A stretch of 8,770 nucleotides of DNA from Bacteroidales bacterium (lineage in GTDB: Bacteria > Bacteroidota > Bacteroidia > Bacteroidales > VadinHA17): assembly GCA_013314865.1 (NCBI GenBank), contig JABUEV010000075.1, forward strand, positions 1-8,770, given 5' to 3'. Position 1 is the first letter of the stretch; every line of letters begins with the position of its first letter. A program made the translations under genes and the position numbers. Positions 1 through 7,519 of the stretch are shown in pieces. The notes beneath the pieces are model-generated. The model ran no database searches and was not told the DNA's origin. It saw only the letters and a program-made list of their open reading frames with translations.

Positions 1-2252
1 ATCCTGTAATTCATTCCATCCGGCAGAACCAGCTTGCCTTCAGAATCGGTGCTCATTCGGTTAATCAGGGCGTCAGCATTGATATAATCATAATCGTAGC
101 CTGAAGGAGGAGAGGGAATTAAACCTGCACCCCAGATCGGCATGGTTGAAGGAGCTCCTTCATCAAGAAGGTAAGCCAGATCTGCTACAAACTTTCCTCT
201 CTGAAGCATGAATGAATTTCTGGCAAGGAAGGTCATAAATGGCTTTGCCAGTTCAGACCATGTAATATTTCGGTTAATGTGTGTGCCAACCATAGTATTC
301 CCTGGCTTTGTGTCAAGAGGCTGGTGAGCAGAGGTATGAAATACGATCTGGTTGATACCCTGAGTGAACCAGTAATCAGCTATTTTTTTAAGAGTATAAG
401 GAGACTCATAGCCTCCGCCGGTAAATGACTCAGCTGCTATAATTTTCTTGCCGTATACATGTGCGGCAGATGCAGCGCCTCTTACATCCTGATAGTACAT
501 TAATTCCGGGTGCAGAGCCCGGTACCAGAATTCTCCCATAGGGATGTCAACATATTTTTTACAAAGGAGAGCATCTTCAAGAATTTCAAGTGACACTCCG
601 GAAGCCTCGCCGTATGTCTTAATACCCTGACTGTTAAGGTACTCTGTTATTGCGCCATAATGATTCTCCGCAAACATATCTGCCAGAGTGCGTCTGAAAT
701 CCCACAATACCCTGTCACTGGTATCGCTGTTTCCCATTACATAGCCTGCCAGACAGGGCAGGAAAGGTTTTAGATCATAACCTCTTCTCAAGTTGAATTC
801 ATCCAGCATTTTATCGGTCCAGTTCTGCATTCCGGCCTCCCAGCTGTCGAGCATTACATACCGGAGGCTCTTGCCGTAGAGTTGCCCCAGCGTGCTGGCA
901 AACGGGGTCATATAGTTCTTTATATATTCCAGGGTGTGCTCTTTGCTCAGCTTGTCGACCTCATATCCCGATCCGGAAGGTACTGCGGGCCTGTTTCTTC
1001 CGCCTGTAAGAGACCAGCCGAACCTCATAATTGTCCAACTGCCCGGCGGCACTTTCCACTCAACCGACCCGTCAGGTTTCATAAACTCTGTCAGATCAAC
1101 TACACCTGAAGGATCTATTGATGAAGATGTAGGAACATCAGGAGAGGAAACAGGCTCGTAACTGAAAAGGTGAAAAAAGCCTGCTTTGTCTTCCCACCGG
1201 TGGATTTTTGCGCAGGAGTGAAGTTTTAATTCAGAGAGAGTATACACAGAGTCAGGCGGAGGAATTATTTCAGCCATCACATCTGCAGGTCTCATAGGTG
1301 AACCTGTAAATTCAAGCCTGAAGAATTTTGCTTTTGTTTCAGGGAAAGTAATTGTCTGTACTTTACCGGCACGGTAAAGCTGTGGTCCGGGCAGAACTGC
1401 CACAGTTATTAATTCCTCAGGATTATTGCCGGCTTTCAACATACCGGGCGGTATGCCGTTTCGGCCGGCTATGGTCAGTGATCTTGCCGTAAAGGGCTCT
1501 TTCCATGAAAACTGTACCCATACTTCCCTTTTATTTTTTCCTGCTCTGATGGATGTTGAAGAATTAAAGTCGTCATCAATGAGGTTGGTGATGTCAATAT
1601 TGCCACCGCTGGTTGATACAACCGGTTGTTCGTTGACGGACAATTCATCAGAAGGGGTAGTGAAGGCAAGCACGACACAGTCTTTGTAAAAGCCTTTCTC
1701 ATCGGGATCAGGTTTGGCAGTGCGTGACATGTTTCTGAAAGGACCTTCGTTTGAAGGAGGAAGGGGAAGTTTGCCTCTGAAGTTTTGGGGTCCTTTTATT
1801 TTAAGTTCACTCCAGACGATCTTTTTCATTGCCTGTTCCGGTTTGACCCATGGTCCTCCCGTAAGGCTCCATCCCGGGGAACTGAAAACAGCCATTTCAA
1901 GATTGAGCCTTTCGGCTTCTGAAGCAGCATGCCTCACGGCCTCATACCATTCTTCTGATCCGAAGCAGATTTTTTTTTCAACCGACTGACCCTGTCCGGC
2001 AGCAACGTCTGCAAGATGCATTCCACCGATACCTGACCTTTTCATCCATTCAAGATCGAGAGTGATGCCCTCCTTCGTCACATTACAATTGGTCCAGTGC
2101 CACCATGTCCTTGGAAGCGCTTCATCAGGGGGATTTCGGAAACCATGTTCCAGAGAAAAATCGTTGTTTTGACCTTTGACTGGACTGTACAGCAGAACAT
2201 AAAAAAAGACTAATGTTATAAAAGCAGGGCCTTTACTTGGAAATGATTTCAT
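1..2252 (-). CDS. GH106-like alpha-L-rhamnosidase, secreted (C-terminus cut by window edge)
   Basis: A single open frame without stops reads leftward from ATG at 2252 to the window edge, giving 750 complete codons. The first ~27 residues form a signal peptide: a short basic start, a hydrophobic core (ITLVFFYVLLY) and a likely cleavage after VKG, so the enzyme should be exported. The mature start resembles GH106 enzymes, with PRTWWHW near residue 48, then GGMHLADV, a VFSSPGWSLTGGPW stretch and, further on, LDSWEAG (E472), TYGEASG (E549) and AAESFTGGG (E608). These acidic residues in conserved motifs are candidates for catalysis, but I cannot assign which is which. Residues ~215-330 look like an inserted beta-sandwich, discoidin/CBM-like (NLIDDDFNSS). 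Family members cleave terminal alpha-L-rhamnose from plant or microbial polysaccharides by an inverting mechanism. They usually run to about 900-1150 residues, so perhaps a quarter or more is missing. An in-frame ATG at 2294 would add 14 polar residues. The 2252 start is preferred because it gives a normal signal peptide. Substrate specificity is inferred. Confidence 0.85.
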   Translation of the reverse strand, partial: MKSFPSKGPAFITLVFFYVLLYSPVKGQNNDFSLEHGFRNPPDEALPRTWWHWTNCNVTKEGITLDLEWMKRSGIGGMHLADVAAGQGQSVEKKICFGSEEWYEAVRHAASEAERLNLEMAVFSSPGWSLTGGPWVKPEQAMKKIVWSELKIKGPQNFRGKLPLPPSNEGPFRNMSRTAKPDPDEKGFYKDCVVLAFTTPSDELSVNEQPVVSTSGGNIDITNLIDDDFNSSTSIRAGKNKREVWVQFSWKEPFTARSLTIAGRNGIPPGMLKAGNNPEELITVAVLPGPQLYRAGKVQTITFPETKAKFFRLEFTGSPMRPADVMAEIIPPPDSVYTLSELKLHSCAKIHRWEDKAGFFHLFSYEPVSSPDVPTSSSIDPSGVVDLTEFMKPDGSVEWKVPPGSWTIMRFGWSLTGGRNRPAVPSGSGYEVDKLSKEHTLEYIKNYMTPFASTLGQLYGKSLRYVMLDSWEAGMQNWTDKMLDEFNLRRGYDLKPFLPCLAGYVMGNSDTSDRVLWDFRRTLADMFAENHYGAITEYLNSQGIKTYGEASGVSLEILEDALLCKKYVDIPMGEFWYRALHPELMYYQDVRGAASAAHVYGKKIIAAESFTGGGYESPYTLKKIADYWFTQGINQIVFHTSAHQPLDTKPGNTMVGTHINRNITWSELAKPFMTFLARNSFMLQRGKFVADLAYLLDEGAPSTMPIWGAGLIPSPPSGYDYDYINADALINRMSTDSEGKLVLPDGMNYR

Positions 2253-2331
2253 TTTAAAATTATGCTGTGGTAAGTTATTATCAGAGTTATTCATTTTCTT
2301 TTCAGGTCACAACCACAGGCCGGGTTAAAGG

Positions 2332-2346
2332 TAAAAATCATTTTTA
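2332..2346. repeat. AT-only palindrome over the DUF1080 remnant stop codon
   Basis: TAAAAAT, a single C, then ATTTTTA form a perfect 7-bp inverted repeat with a one-base centre, overlapping the stop codon of the DUF1080 remnant. It is too AT-rich and its centre too small for a classical intrinsic terminator. It may be chance in AT-rich DNA. Confidence 0.3.
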
Positions 2347-2613
2347 TTCAGGCAATTCCGTAAGACGGATATTATTCCACCTCACTTTTATTCCTCCTCC
2401 GCTGTGAATCTGAAGCATTATAAGTCCTTTTCCTTTCCCGATAAGTTCATCTGTCATTATTTCACCATTAAGCCAGGTTTTTACATTATCTCCGCTGACC
2501 CTTATTTTCATGTTGTTCCATTCATTCATTTTCAGGATATTTTCCTTTTCGTCAGGTATTTCGGCAATCCATCCCTGCCCGTATGATTCATAAATGCCGC
2601 CAGTAAGGAGTAT
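2344..2613 (-). pseudogene. DUF1080 / 3-keto-disaccharide hydrolase domain, C-terminal remnant
   Basis: Read on the minus strand from 2613 to the TAA at 2344-2346, this frame encodes the C-terminal half of a DUF1080 (3-keto-disaccharide hydrolase) domain. Visible motifs are TGGIYES, GQGW, EWNNMKIRVSGD, TWLNGE, LQIHSGGGIKVRW and a final NIRLTELPE, which is the usual end of the domain. The N-terminal half (normally opening with a LFNGKxLxGW-type motif) is absent: an in-frame TAA sits at 2614-2616 and the upstream AT-rich DNA has no recognisable continuation in this frame. The only internal ATG (2529) would yield 61 residues starting in mid-domain, unlikely to fold alone. Intact relatives act on 3-keto-glycosides or are found as secreted or lipoprotein domains in sugar-degrading loci. 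It lies upstream of, and in the same direction as, the GH106 gene, so it was probably once in the same operon. I call it a decayed gene; a short functional peptide is possible but unlikely. Confidence 0.72.
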
Positions 2614-2703
2614 TTAAATCCGGTAATTGTATATTTCAAGGAATTTTCCTTTAAAAATACTAATATGAATATTTTTCACAAACCCGGTCTTAAAATTAAA
2701 AGC

Positions 2704-2717
2704 AAAAATGCATTTTT
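2704..2717. repeat. Perfect 14-bp palindrome
   Basis: AAAAATGCATTTTT is perfectly self-complementary. In this AT-rich region it could be chance, or a site for a dimeric DNA-binding protein. No partner copy was noticed elsewhere in the window. Confidence 0.35.
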
Positions 2718-2772
2718 TAATCTTCTGTATACATTAAAATCGCCCGATCAGAACTGTTTAATAAACTGTCAG

Positions 2773-2792
2773 ATTGTTAATTTCTTAACAAT
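2773..2792. repeat. 8-bp inverted repeat with 4-base loop
   Basis: ATTGTTAA and TTAACAAT flank the loop TTTC and pair perfectly. The element lies about 75 bases upstream of the -7 box of the DUF5063 operon. It resembles an operator half-site pair or a weak hairpin. It lacks the GC-rich stem and T-run of an intrinsic terminator. Confidence 0.4.
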
Positions 2793-2867
2793 AGGATGTG
2801 TTGTAAATGATCCAGATGCGATAAAGTATTTCTGTCGGGCAGCGTAAACAAAATAAAGGAAATTGTC

Positions 2868-2875
2868 TAATTTTG
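2868..2875 (+). promoter_or_regulatory. Bacteroidota-type -7 promoter element (TAATTTTG)
   Basis: TAATTTTG matches the Bacteroidota sigma-ABfr -7 consensus TAnnTTTG exactly and is followed by CA, as is common at such promoters. Transcription would begin near 2881, leaving a leader of about 14 bases before the DUF5063 ATG. I see no clear TTG/TTTG -33 box at the expected distance, so the call rests on the -7 box and its position. Confidence 0.6.
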
Positions 2876-2894
2876 CAACTCTATTTTAGAATTT

Positions 2895-3518
2895 ATGGCC
2901 AGGAAACAGGATATAGTATATTCAAGAGTTGTACTGGAATTTACAGCTGCTGCGAATGAATTCTGCAAATATGCAGAAAGAGCATCTGAAATCAGCGGCG
3001 GTGAGTTGCTGAGAATTCTTCAGCGTCTGCTTCCGTTTTTATATATAAAAGCATCACTTCTTCCGTCGCTTGAACCTTTTTTTGAAGACAGCAACGCCAA
3101 AGCAGTTAAGGAGTCCGACTGGGCGGCAGTCAGGGATGTACTTAAAGAGAGATTCGGATCAGCCGATGCATATCTGGAGGCATATGACCCTAAAATAAAG
3201 GAAGCTGATGGCCCTGTTGTCGGGAGTATTGCGGAAGACATGGCTGACATCTATCAGGATCTGAAGAATTTTCTCATCAACTATCGCACAGGAACTAATG
3301 AAGTAATGAATGATGCCATCTGGGAGTGCAAACTGAATTTTGAAAATTACTGGGGACAGCGACTGACAGATTCCCTGAGGGCAATACACCGCTTTGTTTA
3401 TTCAGGCGAAGAGATAAACAAAATTGCACCTTCCGAAGGAAATTTAGAAAAAATGGATACGTCAGACTGGATTATTACCAGACGGCAGAAAGATTTCAGA
3501 AAAAATGGAAAACAATAA
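2895..3518 (+). CDS. DUF5063 domain-containing protein
   Basis: This 207-residue, probably cytoplasmic protein has no signal peptide or membrane segment. It is rich in charged and helix-favouring residues. It looks like the DUF5063 family, which is largely confined to Bacteroidota: an opening of the type VVLEFTAAANEFC, a central LLPFLYIKASLLPSL helix, then acidic loops, DMADIYQDLKNFL, a conserved WECKLNFENYWG and a final LRAIHRF. The length suits the family. The molecular function is unknown and no catalytic motif is obvious. Residues after ~180 form a charged, possibly flexible tail. The ATG at 2895 is preferred because it is the first in frame and sits a short distance after the -7 element at 2868. 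Its end overlaps the following exonuclease gene by 14 bases, suggesting translational coupling and perhaps a functional link. That link is inferred from context only. Confidence 0.82.
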   Translation: MARKQDIVYSRVVLEFTAAANEFCKYAERASEISGGELLRILQRLLPFLYIKASLLPSLEPFFEDSNAKAVKESDWAAVRDVLKERFGSADAYLEAYDPKIKEADGPVVGSIAEDMADIYQDLKNFLINYRTGTNEVMNDAIWECKLNFENYWGQRLTDSLRAIHRFVYSGEEINKIAPSEGNLEKMDTSDWIITRRQKDFRKNGKQ

Positions 3519-4092
3519 ACAATATCTTTCCAAAATTTCAACCGAGGAGCTGAATGAATATCACATTTCCTCTTTTAACGGGGAGATAGTACTTTTAGAT
3601 AGTCTGAAATCATTTAATATTCATTTTCCCAGGCTGTACGGGAAAAAATTACTGGGATTTGACACCGAAACGAAACCTTCATTCAGAAAAGGGAGAAGAA
3701 ACAGGGTATCCCTGATCCAGCTTGCCACCGATGATCTTGCAGTTCTGGTCAGGATAAATAAGATAGGAATACCTCACGAGTTGCTGGCAATTCTCTCCGA
3801 TCCTGAGATTGCCAAAATAGGTGTGGCGGTTCATGACGACTTAAGGTTTTTCACGGGAACTGCAGGATTTTCGCCTTCAGGATTTGTTGATCTTCAGACA
3901 TTTGTACGTAATTTCGGAATTGAAAGTTCCGGCCTGAAGAAACTGGCCGCCATAGTTCTTGGCTTCAGAATTTCCAAACATCAGCAGGTTACAGACTGGG
4001 AAGCAGAAGAACTTTCTGATGCCCAGAAAATTTATGCTGCAACTGATGCATGGGTTTGCCTTCAGATTTACAGAAAGCTTATTGCCGGCTGA
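3505..4092 (+). CDS. DEDDy 3'-5' exonuclease domain protein (RNase D / WRN-exonuclease type)
   Basis: This 195-residue single-domain protein belongs to the DnaQ-like DEDD exonuclease superfamily, which removes nucleotides from 3' ends with two metal ions. The motifs are in order. Exo I is GFDTETK, with D53 and E55. Exo II is VAVHDDLRFF, with D112 the likely metal ligand. Exo III is YAATD, with Y177 and D181, which makes it the DEDDy subtype. The segment RKGRRNRVSLIQLAT between Exo I and Exo II is typical of the RNase D / WRN exonuclease domain. No HRDC or helicase domain follows, so it is a stand-alone exonuclease; whether the substrate is RNA or DNA cannot be read from the sequence. All catalytic positions are present, so it should be active. 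The gene begins inside the end of the DUF5063 gene. It precedes an rRNA methyltransferase gene by 37 bases, a context that favours an RNA substrate (inference). Confidence 0.88.
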   Translation: MENNKQYLSKISTEELNEYHISSFNGEIVLLDSLKSFNIHFPRLYGKKLLGFDTETKPSFRKGRRNRVSLIQLATDDLAVLVRINKIGIPHELLAILSDPEIAKIGVAVHDDLRFFTGTAGFSPSGFVDLQTFVRNFGIESSGLKKLAAIVLGFRISKHQQVTDWEAEELSDAQKIYAATDAWVCLQIYRKLIAG

Positions 4093-4129
4093 TTCTTAAC
4101 TAATTCAAATACCTGAAAAGCAGAATTAA

Positions 4130-5311
4130 TTGGAAAGAGCAAAAATAATCCTGAAATCAGGAAAAGATCAATCGGTTCGCCGCTTTCATCCCTGGATTTT
4201 CTCAGGAGCCGTAAAAAAAATTATTGGCAATCCTGCTGAAGGCGATATTGTTGAAGTGTTCGACAATAAAGAAACATTTCTTGCCTCCGGGCATTACCAG
4301 CCTTCATCAATTGCCGTAAGAATATTGTCATTTGAACGCGTGGAAATTGACAGAAGTTTCCTTAAAAGAAAAATTGAAGAGGCTCTTAAATTACGACAAT
4401 CAATCGGACTGGTTGATAACGCATCCACCGAAATATTCAGATTGATTAATGCAGAAGGTGATTCTCTTCCCGGCCTTATCGCAGACTATTACAAGGGTGT
4501 TGTGGTATTGCAGATTCATTCTGCCGGAATGTTCAGGTTAAGGCAGGAAATTTCCGAAATTATTTTGGAAACTCTTGGCGGAAGGGCAATAGCCGTATTT
4601 GACAAAAGTGAGTCAACCATTCCTTTTATGTCTGGAATTAAAGCTGTGAACGGCTTTATTTCAGGCTTTTCTGAACCTTTAATTTGCTCTGAAAATGGAT
4701 TCAGATTTAAAATCGACTGGGAATCAGGACAGAAGACAGGTTTTTATATTGATCAAAGGGAAAACAGGAGACTGCTGCAGGATTTCACTGAAAACAGGTG
4801 TGTCCTTAACATGTTCGGATATACCGGAGGATTTTCGGTTTATGCGATGAAAAATGCTGAGCTTGTCCATACTGTTGACAGCTCTCAGACAGCTATTGAA
4901 ACTGCGTGCGAAAATATTCGTCTTAACTACGGAGATGATAAACGCCATACTGCATTTACGGCCGACGCGTTTGAATTTCTTGCAGATATCAAAAACAAGT
5001 ATGACCTTATTATCCTTGACCCACCGGCATTTGCCAAACATACGGGCTCACTTCCGAATGCTCTTCAGGGATATAAAAGGTTAAATATGAAAGCAATCGA
5101 ACAAATCAGGCCGGGCGGCATTATATTTACATTTTCATGCTCACAGGTTGTATCAAGGGAAAACTTCCGGAAATCTGTCTTCGCTGCAGCTGCAAATACA
5201 GGAAGGAAAGTTAGGATTCTTCACCAGCTGAGTCAGCCGCCCGATCACCCTGTGAATATTTATCATCCTGAAGGAGAATATCTTAAAGGCCTGGTGTTAC
5301 ATGTAGAATAA
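4130..5311 (+). CDS. Class I SAM-dependent rRNA methyltransferase, RlmI-like (PUA domain + methyltransferase)
   Basis: This 393-residue protein matches the RlmI/YccW family, whose E. coli member makes 5-methylcytosine at position 1962 of 23S rRNA. An N-terminal PUA domain (about residues 1-75, including HPWIFSGAV) would bind RNA. It is followed by a linker domain and a Rossmann-fold methyltransferase. The SAM-binding motif I is LNMFGYTGGFSVYA (from L226). Motif IV is DPPAFAK (D297-P298-P299). FSCSQ carries C337, a candidate catalytic cysteine. YKRLNMKAI lies between motif IV and this cysteine, as usual. Length is normal for the family (about 390-400). The start is TTG at 4130: an in-frame TAA sits immediately before it and the next in-frame Met lies far inside the protein, so no ATG start is possible. 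The gap to the next gene, tex, is 5 bases. Target position in this organism is inferred from homology. Confidence 0.9.
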   Translation: MERAKIILKSGKDQSVRRFHPWIFSGAVKKIIGNPAEGDIVEVFDNKETFLASGHYQPSSIAVRILSFERVEIDRSFLKRKIEEALKLRQSIGLVDNASTEIFRLINAEGDSLPGLIADYYKGVVVLQIHSAGMFRLRQEISEIILETLGGRAIAVFDKSESTIPFMSGIKAVNGFISGFSEPLICSENGFRFKIDWESGQKTGFYIDQRENRRLLQDFTENRCVLNMFGYTGGFSVYAMKNAELVHTVDSSQTAIETACENIRLNYGDDKRHTAFTADAFEFLADIKNKYDLIILDPPAFAKHTGSLPNALQGYKRLNMKAIEQIRPGGIIFTFSCSQVVSRENFRKSVFAAAANTGRKVRILHQLSQPPDHPVNIYHPEGEYLKGLVLHVE

Positions 5312-5316
5312 GTAAG

Positions 5317-7458
5317 ATGGAGACAAACCGTAACATTGAATTTGTTGCCCGCAAACTGGGTTTGCATTACTGGCAGGTAGAAAATACTATAAGACTTCTG
5401 GATGACAGTGCTACAATTCCTTTCATAAGCCGTTACAGGAAAGAGATGACCGGAAGCCTTGATGAGGTACAGCTTCTGCATATAAAAGAAGAATATGAAA
5501 GGGTAAAGGAGCTCGAAAAACGTCGTGAAAGCATAATAAGATCGATAGAAGAGCAGGGAAAGATGACTCCTGAGTTGAATGCAAAGCTCACTGAGGCACT
5601 TACCCTTTCAGAGCTTGAAGATCTGTACCTTCCATACCGTCCGAAACGAAGAACACGTGCCACAATAGCAAGGGAAAAAGGCCTGGAACCTCTTGCTGAG
5701 ATCATCTTAAACCAGAAAGAGACCGATCCTGAAAAGAGAGCATTAGCTTTTATCAATGATAAAGTACAGGATGTGACCGAAGCTCTGTCAGGCGCTTGTG
5801 ATATAATTGCAGAACAGGTGAGTGAAGATGAAAAAGCAAGAAGATCGCTTAGAAATCTTTTTTCACGGGAGGCAGTGATACATTCCAGGATTATTAAAGG
5901 AAAGGAGACAGAAGGCATTAAATACAGTGATTATTTTGACTGGTCCGAGCCTCTGAGAAAGTGCCCGTCACACCGTTTTCTTGCAATGAGGAGAGGTGAG
6001 GAGGAGGGATTTCTGAGGCTTTCAATCCTGCCCGACGAATCAAAAGCCATGGAAATACTTGAATCATTGTTTGTTAAGGGACGAAACCGTTCTTCAATTC
6101 TTGTTCAGGAAGCAGTTGCAGACAGCTGGAAAAGACTGCTCGGACCCTCTCTTGAAACAGAATTCAGAAACCTTGCAAAAGAGAAAGCCGATGATGAGGC
6201 TATAGCTGTCTTTACTCAAAACCTGAGGCAGCTGCTTTTAGCTCCCCCTCTTGGAGAAAAGAATGTGCTTGCAATAGACCCGGGCTACAGAACGGGATGT
6301 AAGGTAGTATGCCTTGACCGGCAGGGAAACCTGCTTCACAATGAAACTATTTATCCGCATCCGCCACAAAATGAAACAGCCAAGTCTGTAAGAAAAATTG
6401 TGTCTCTTGTCGATGCATACAAGATTGAAGCTATAGCCATTGGGAACGGAACTGCAAGCCGCGAAACAGAGGATCTTGTTAAATGGATAAAATTTGACAG
6501 GGAGGTCAAAGTATACGTAGTCAGCGAAGCAGGAGCCTCAGTCTATTCAGCTTCACAAACTGCACGGGAAGAGTTTCCTGAGTATGATGTTACTGTCAGA
6601 GGCGCGGTATCTATTGGCAGAAGACTTATGGATCCTCTTGCTGAACTGGTGAAGATAGATCCAAAATCTATAGGAGTTGGACAATATCAGCATGATGTAA
6701 ACCAGCAAAAGCTTAAAAATGCACTGGATGATACAGTCATAAGCTGTGTAAATGCTGTTGGCGTGGAATTAAACACTGCAAGCAGACACCTTTTGACATA
6801 TGTCTCAGGCCTTGGCCCTCAGCTTGCTGCAAACATAATTGAATACAGAACACAAAACGGCCCCTTCAGATCAAGATCCGAACTTCTTAAGTTGAAGAGA
6901 ATGGGATCAAAAGCTTTTGAACAGTGTGCCGGATTCCTTAGAATAAGAAATGCAGAAAATCCCCTCGATTCAAGCGCAGTACACCCCGAAAGCTATCATA
7001 TCGTCGAGAAAATGGCAAAAGATATCGGCTGTGACATAAGAGAGCTAATTGCTGACGAAAACAAACGTAAGGAAATAAAACTTGAAAATTACGTGACTCC
7101 ATCGGCAGGCATTCCGACACTGACAGATATAATGCAGGAACTTGCCAGGCCCGGACGTGATCCAAGATCAAGTATTTCTGAGTTCAGTTTTGCGGATGTC
7201 CATTCCATTGAAGACCTGAAACCTGGTATGATCGTTCCGGGAATTGTAACAAATGTTACAAAATTTGGAGCCTTTGTTGACATCGGAGTGAAACAGGATG
7301 GCCTTGTGCATATTTCAAATATGACCAGCGGCTATGTAAAAGATCCGTCATCCGTGGTGAAACTTCACCAGCAGGTCATGGTCAAAATACTGGCTGTTGA
7401 CATGGACAGAAGAAGAATACAGCTCTCCATGAAAGGATTAAATGAAAGCAAAAAATGA
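5317..7458 (+). CDS. tex: Tex family S1 RNA-binding transcription accessory protein
   Basis: This 713-residue cytoplasmic protein has the full Tex architecture. An N-terminal helical Tex domain (about 1-200) contains FISRYRKEMTGSLDE and LEDLYLPYRPKRRT, both hallmark segments. A YqgF/RNase H-like domain starts near 317 with LAIDPGYRTGCK and continues through AIGNGTASRETE and VSEAGASVYSAS. Tandem helix-hairpin-helix motifs follow (about 485-600, GLGPQLAANIIEYR and RMGSKAFEQCAGFLRI). A C-terminal S1 domain spans about 633-708 (GIVTNVTKFGAFVDIGV, DGLVHIS). Tex binds nucleic acid through its S1 domain and is related to eukaryotic Spt6; it acts in transcription or RNA-related processes. The protein ends just after S1, without the longer tail of some proteobacterial Tex proteins, and looks complete. 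The start ATG is 5 bases after the methyltransferase stop, supporting co-transcription. Confidence 0.96.
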   Translation: METNRNIEFVARKLGLHYWQVENTIRLLDDSATIPFISRYRKEMTGSLDEVQLLHIKEEYERVKELEKRRESIIRSIEEQGKMTPELNAKLTEALTLSELEDLYLPYRPKRRTRATIAREKGLEPLAEIILNQKETDPEKRALAFINDKVQDVTEALSGACDIIAEQVSEDEKARRSLRNLFSREAVIHSRIIKGKETEGIKYSDYFDWSEPLRKCPSHRFLAMRRGEEEGFLRLSILPDESKAMEILESLFVKGRNRSSILVQEAVADSWKRLLGPSLETEFRNLAKEKADDEAIAVFTQNLRQLLLAPPLGEKNVLAIDPGYRTGCKVVCLDRQGNLLHNETIYPHPPQNETAKSVRKIVSLVDAYKIEAIAIGNGTASRETEDLVKWIKFDREVKVYVVSEAGASVYSASQTAREEFPEYDVTVRGAVSIGRRLMDPLAELVKIDPKSIGVGQYQHDVNQQKLKNALDDTVISCVNAVGVELNTASRHLLTYVSGLGPQLAANIIEYRTQNGPFRSRSELLKLKRMGSKAFEQCAGFLRIRNAENPLDSSAVHPESYHIVEKMAKDIGCDIRELIADENKRKEIKLENYVTPSAGIPTLTDIMQELARPGRDPRSSISEFSFADVHSIEDLKPGMIVPGIVTNVTKFGAFVDIGVKQDGLVHISNMTSGYVKDPSSVVKLHQQVMVKILAVDMDRRRIQLSMKGLNESKK

Positions 7459-7519
7459 CCTTCTGGCAATGTGAATAAAGACAAGAGAAATTTATTTATA
7501 ATCAATAAAATATCTGCTT

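Larger units (their letters stand above)
2614..2894. other. AT-rich divergent intergenic region
   Basis: This stretch of about 280 bases separates the minus-strand sugar-degradation fragment from the plus-strand operon. It contains no convincing gene: the open frame at 2665-2847 has no recognisable protein features and low-complexity AT-rich codons. It holds a perfect palindrome AAAAATGCATTTTT (2704-2717), an inverted repeat at 2773-2792, direct repeats of ACTGT flanking TTAATAA just before it (about 2754-2770), and the promoter element of the downstream operon. No minus-strand TAnnTTTG element was found for the leftward genes. This fits loss of their upstream region together with the first half of the DUF1080 gene. 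Confidence 0.6.

Noticed and set aside
2404..2586. A 60-residue open frame on the plus strand
   Set aside because: It is the antisense of the DUF1080 remnant, whose minus-strand translation carries the real family motifs.
2651..2736. Possible continuation of the DUF1080 domain upstream of the stop at 2614
   Set aside because: The same minus-strand frame is open from 2733 to 2617, but its residues (Lys/Ile/Phe-rich) show no convincing domain motif. I could not extend the remnant reliably.
2665..2847. A 60-residue open frame on the plus strand in the intergenic region
   Set aside because: It is AT-rich and low in complexity, has no ribosome binding site or family resemblance, and ends shortly before the promoter of the next gene.
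5433..5918. A 161-residue open frame on the minus strand
   Set aside because: It is antisense to the conserved N-terminal domain of Tex. The serine-rich product is typical of a shadow frame opposite Glu/Lys/Arg-rich coding DNA.
7459..7519. Possible terminator between tex and the S9 peptidase
   Set aside because: Only a 6-bp AT-only stem (TTTATT/AATAAA) is present, with no GC-rich stem or T-run, so no terminator is called.
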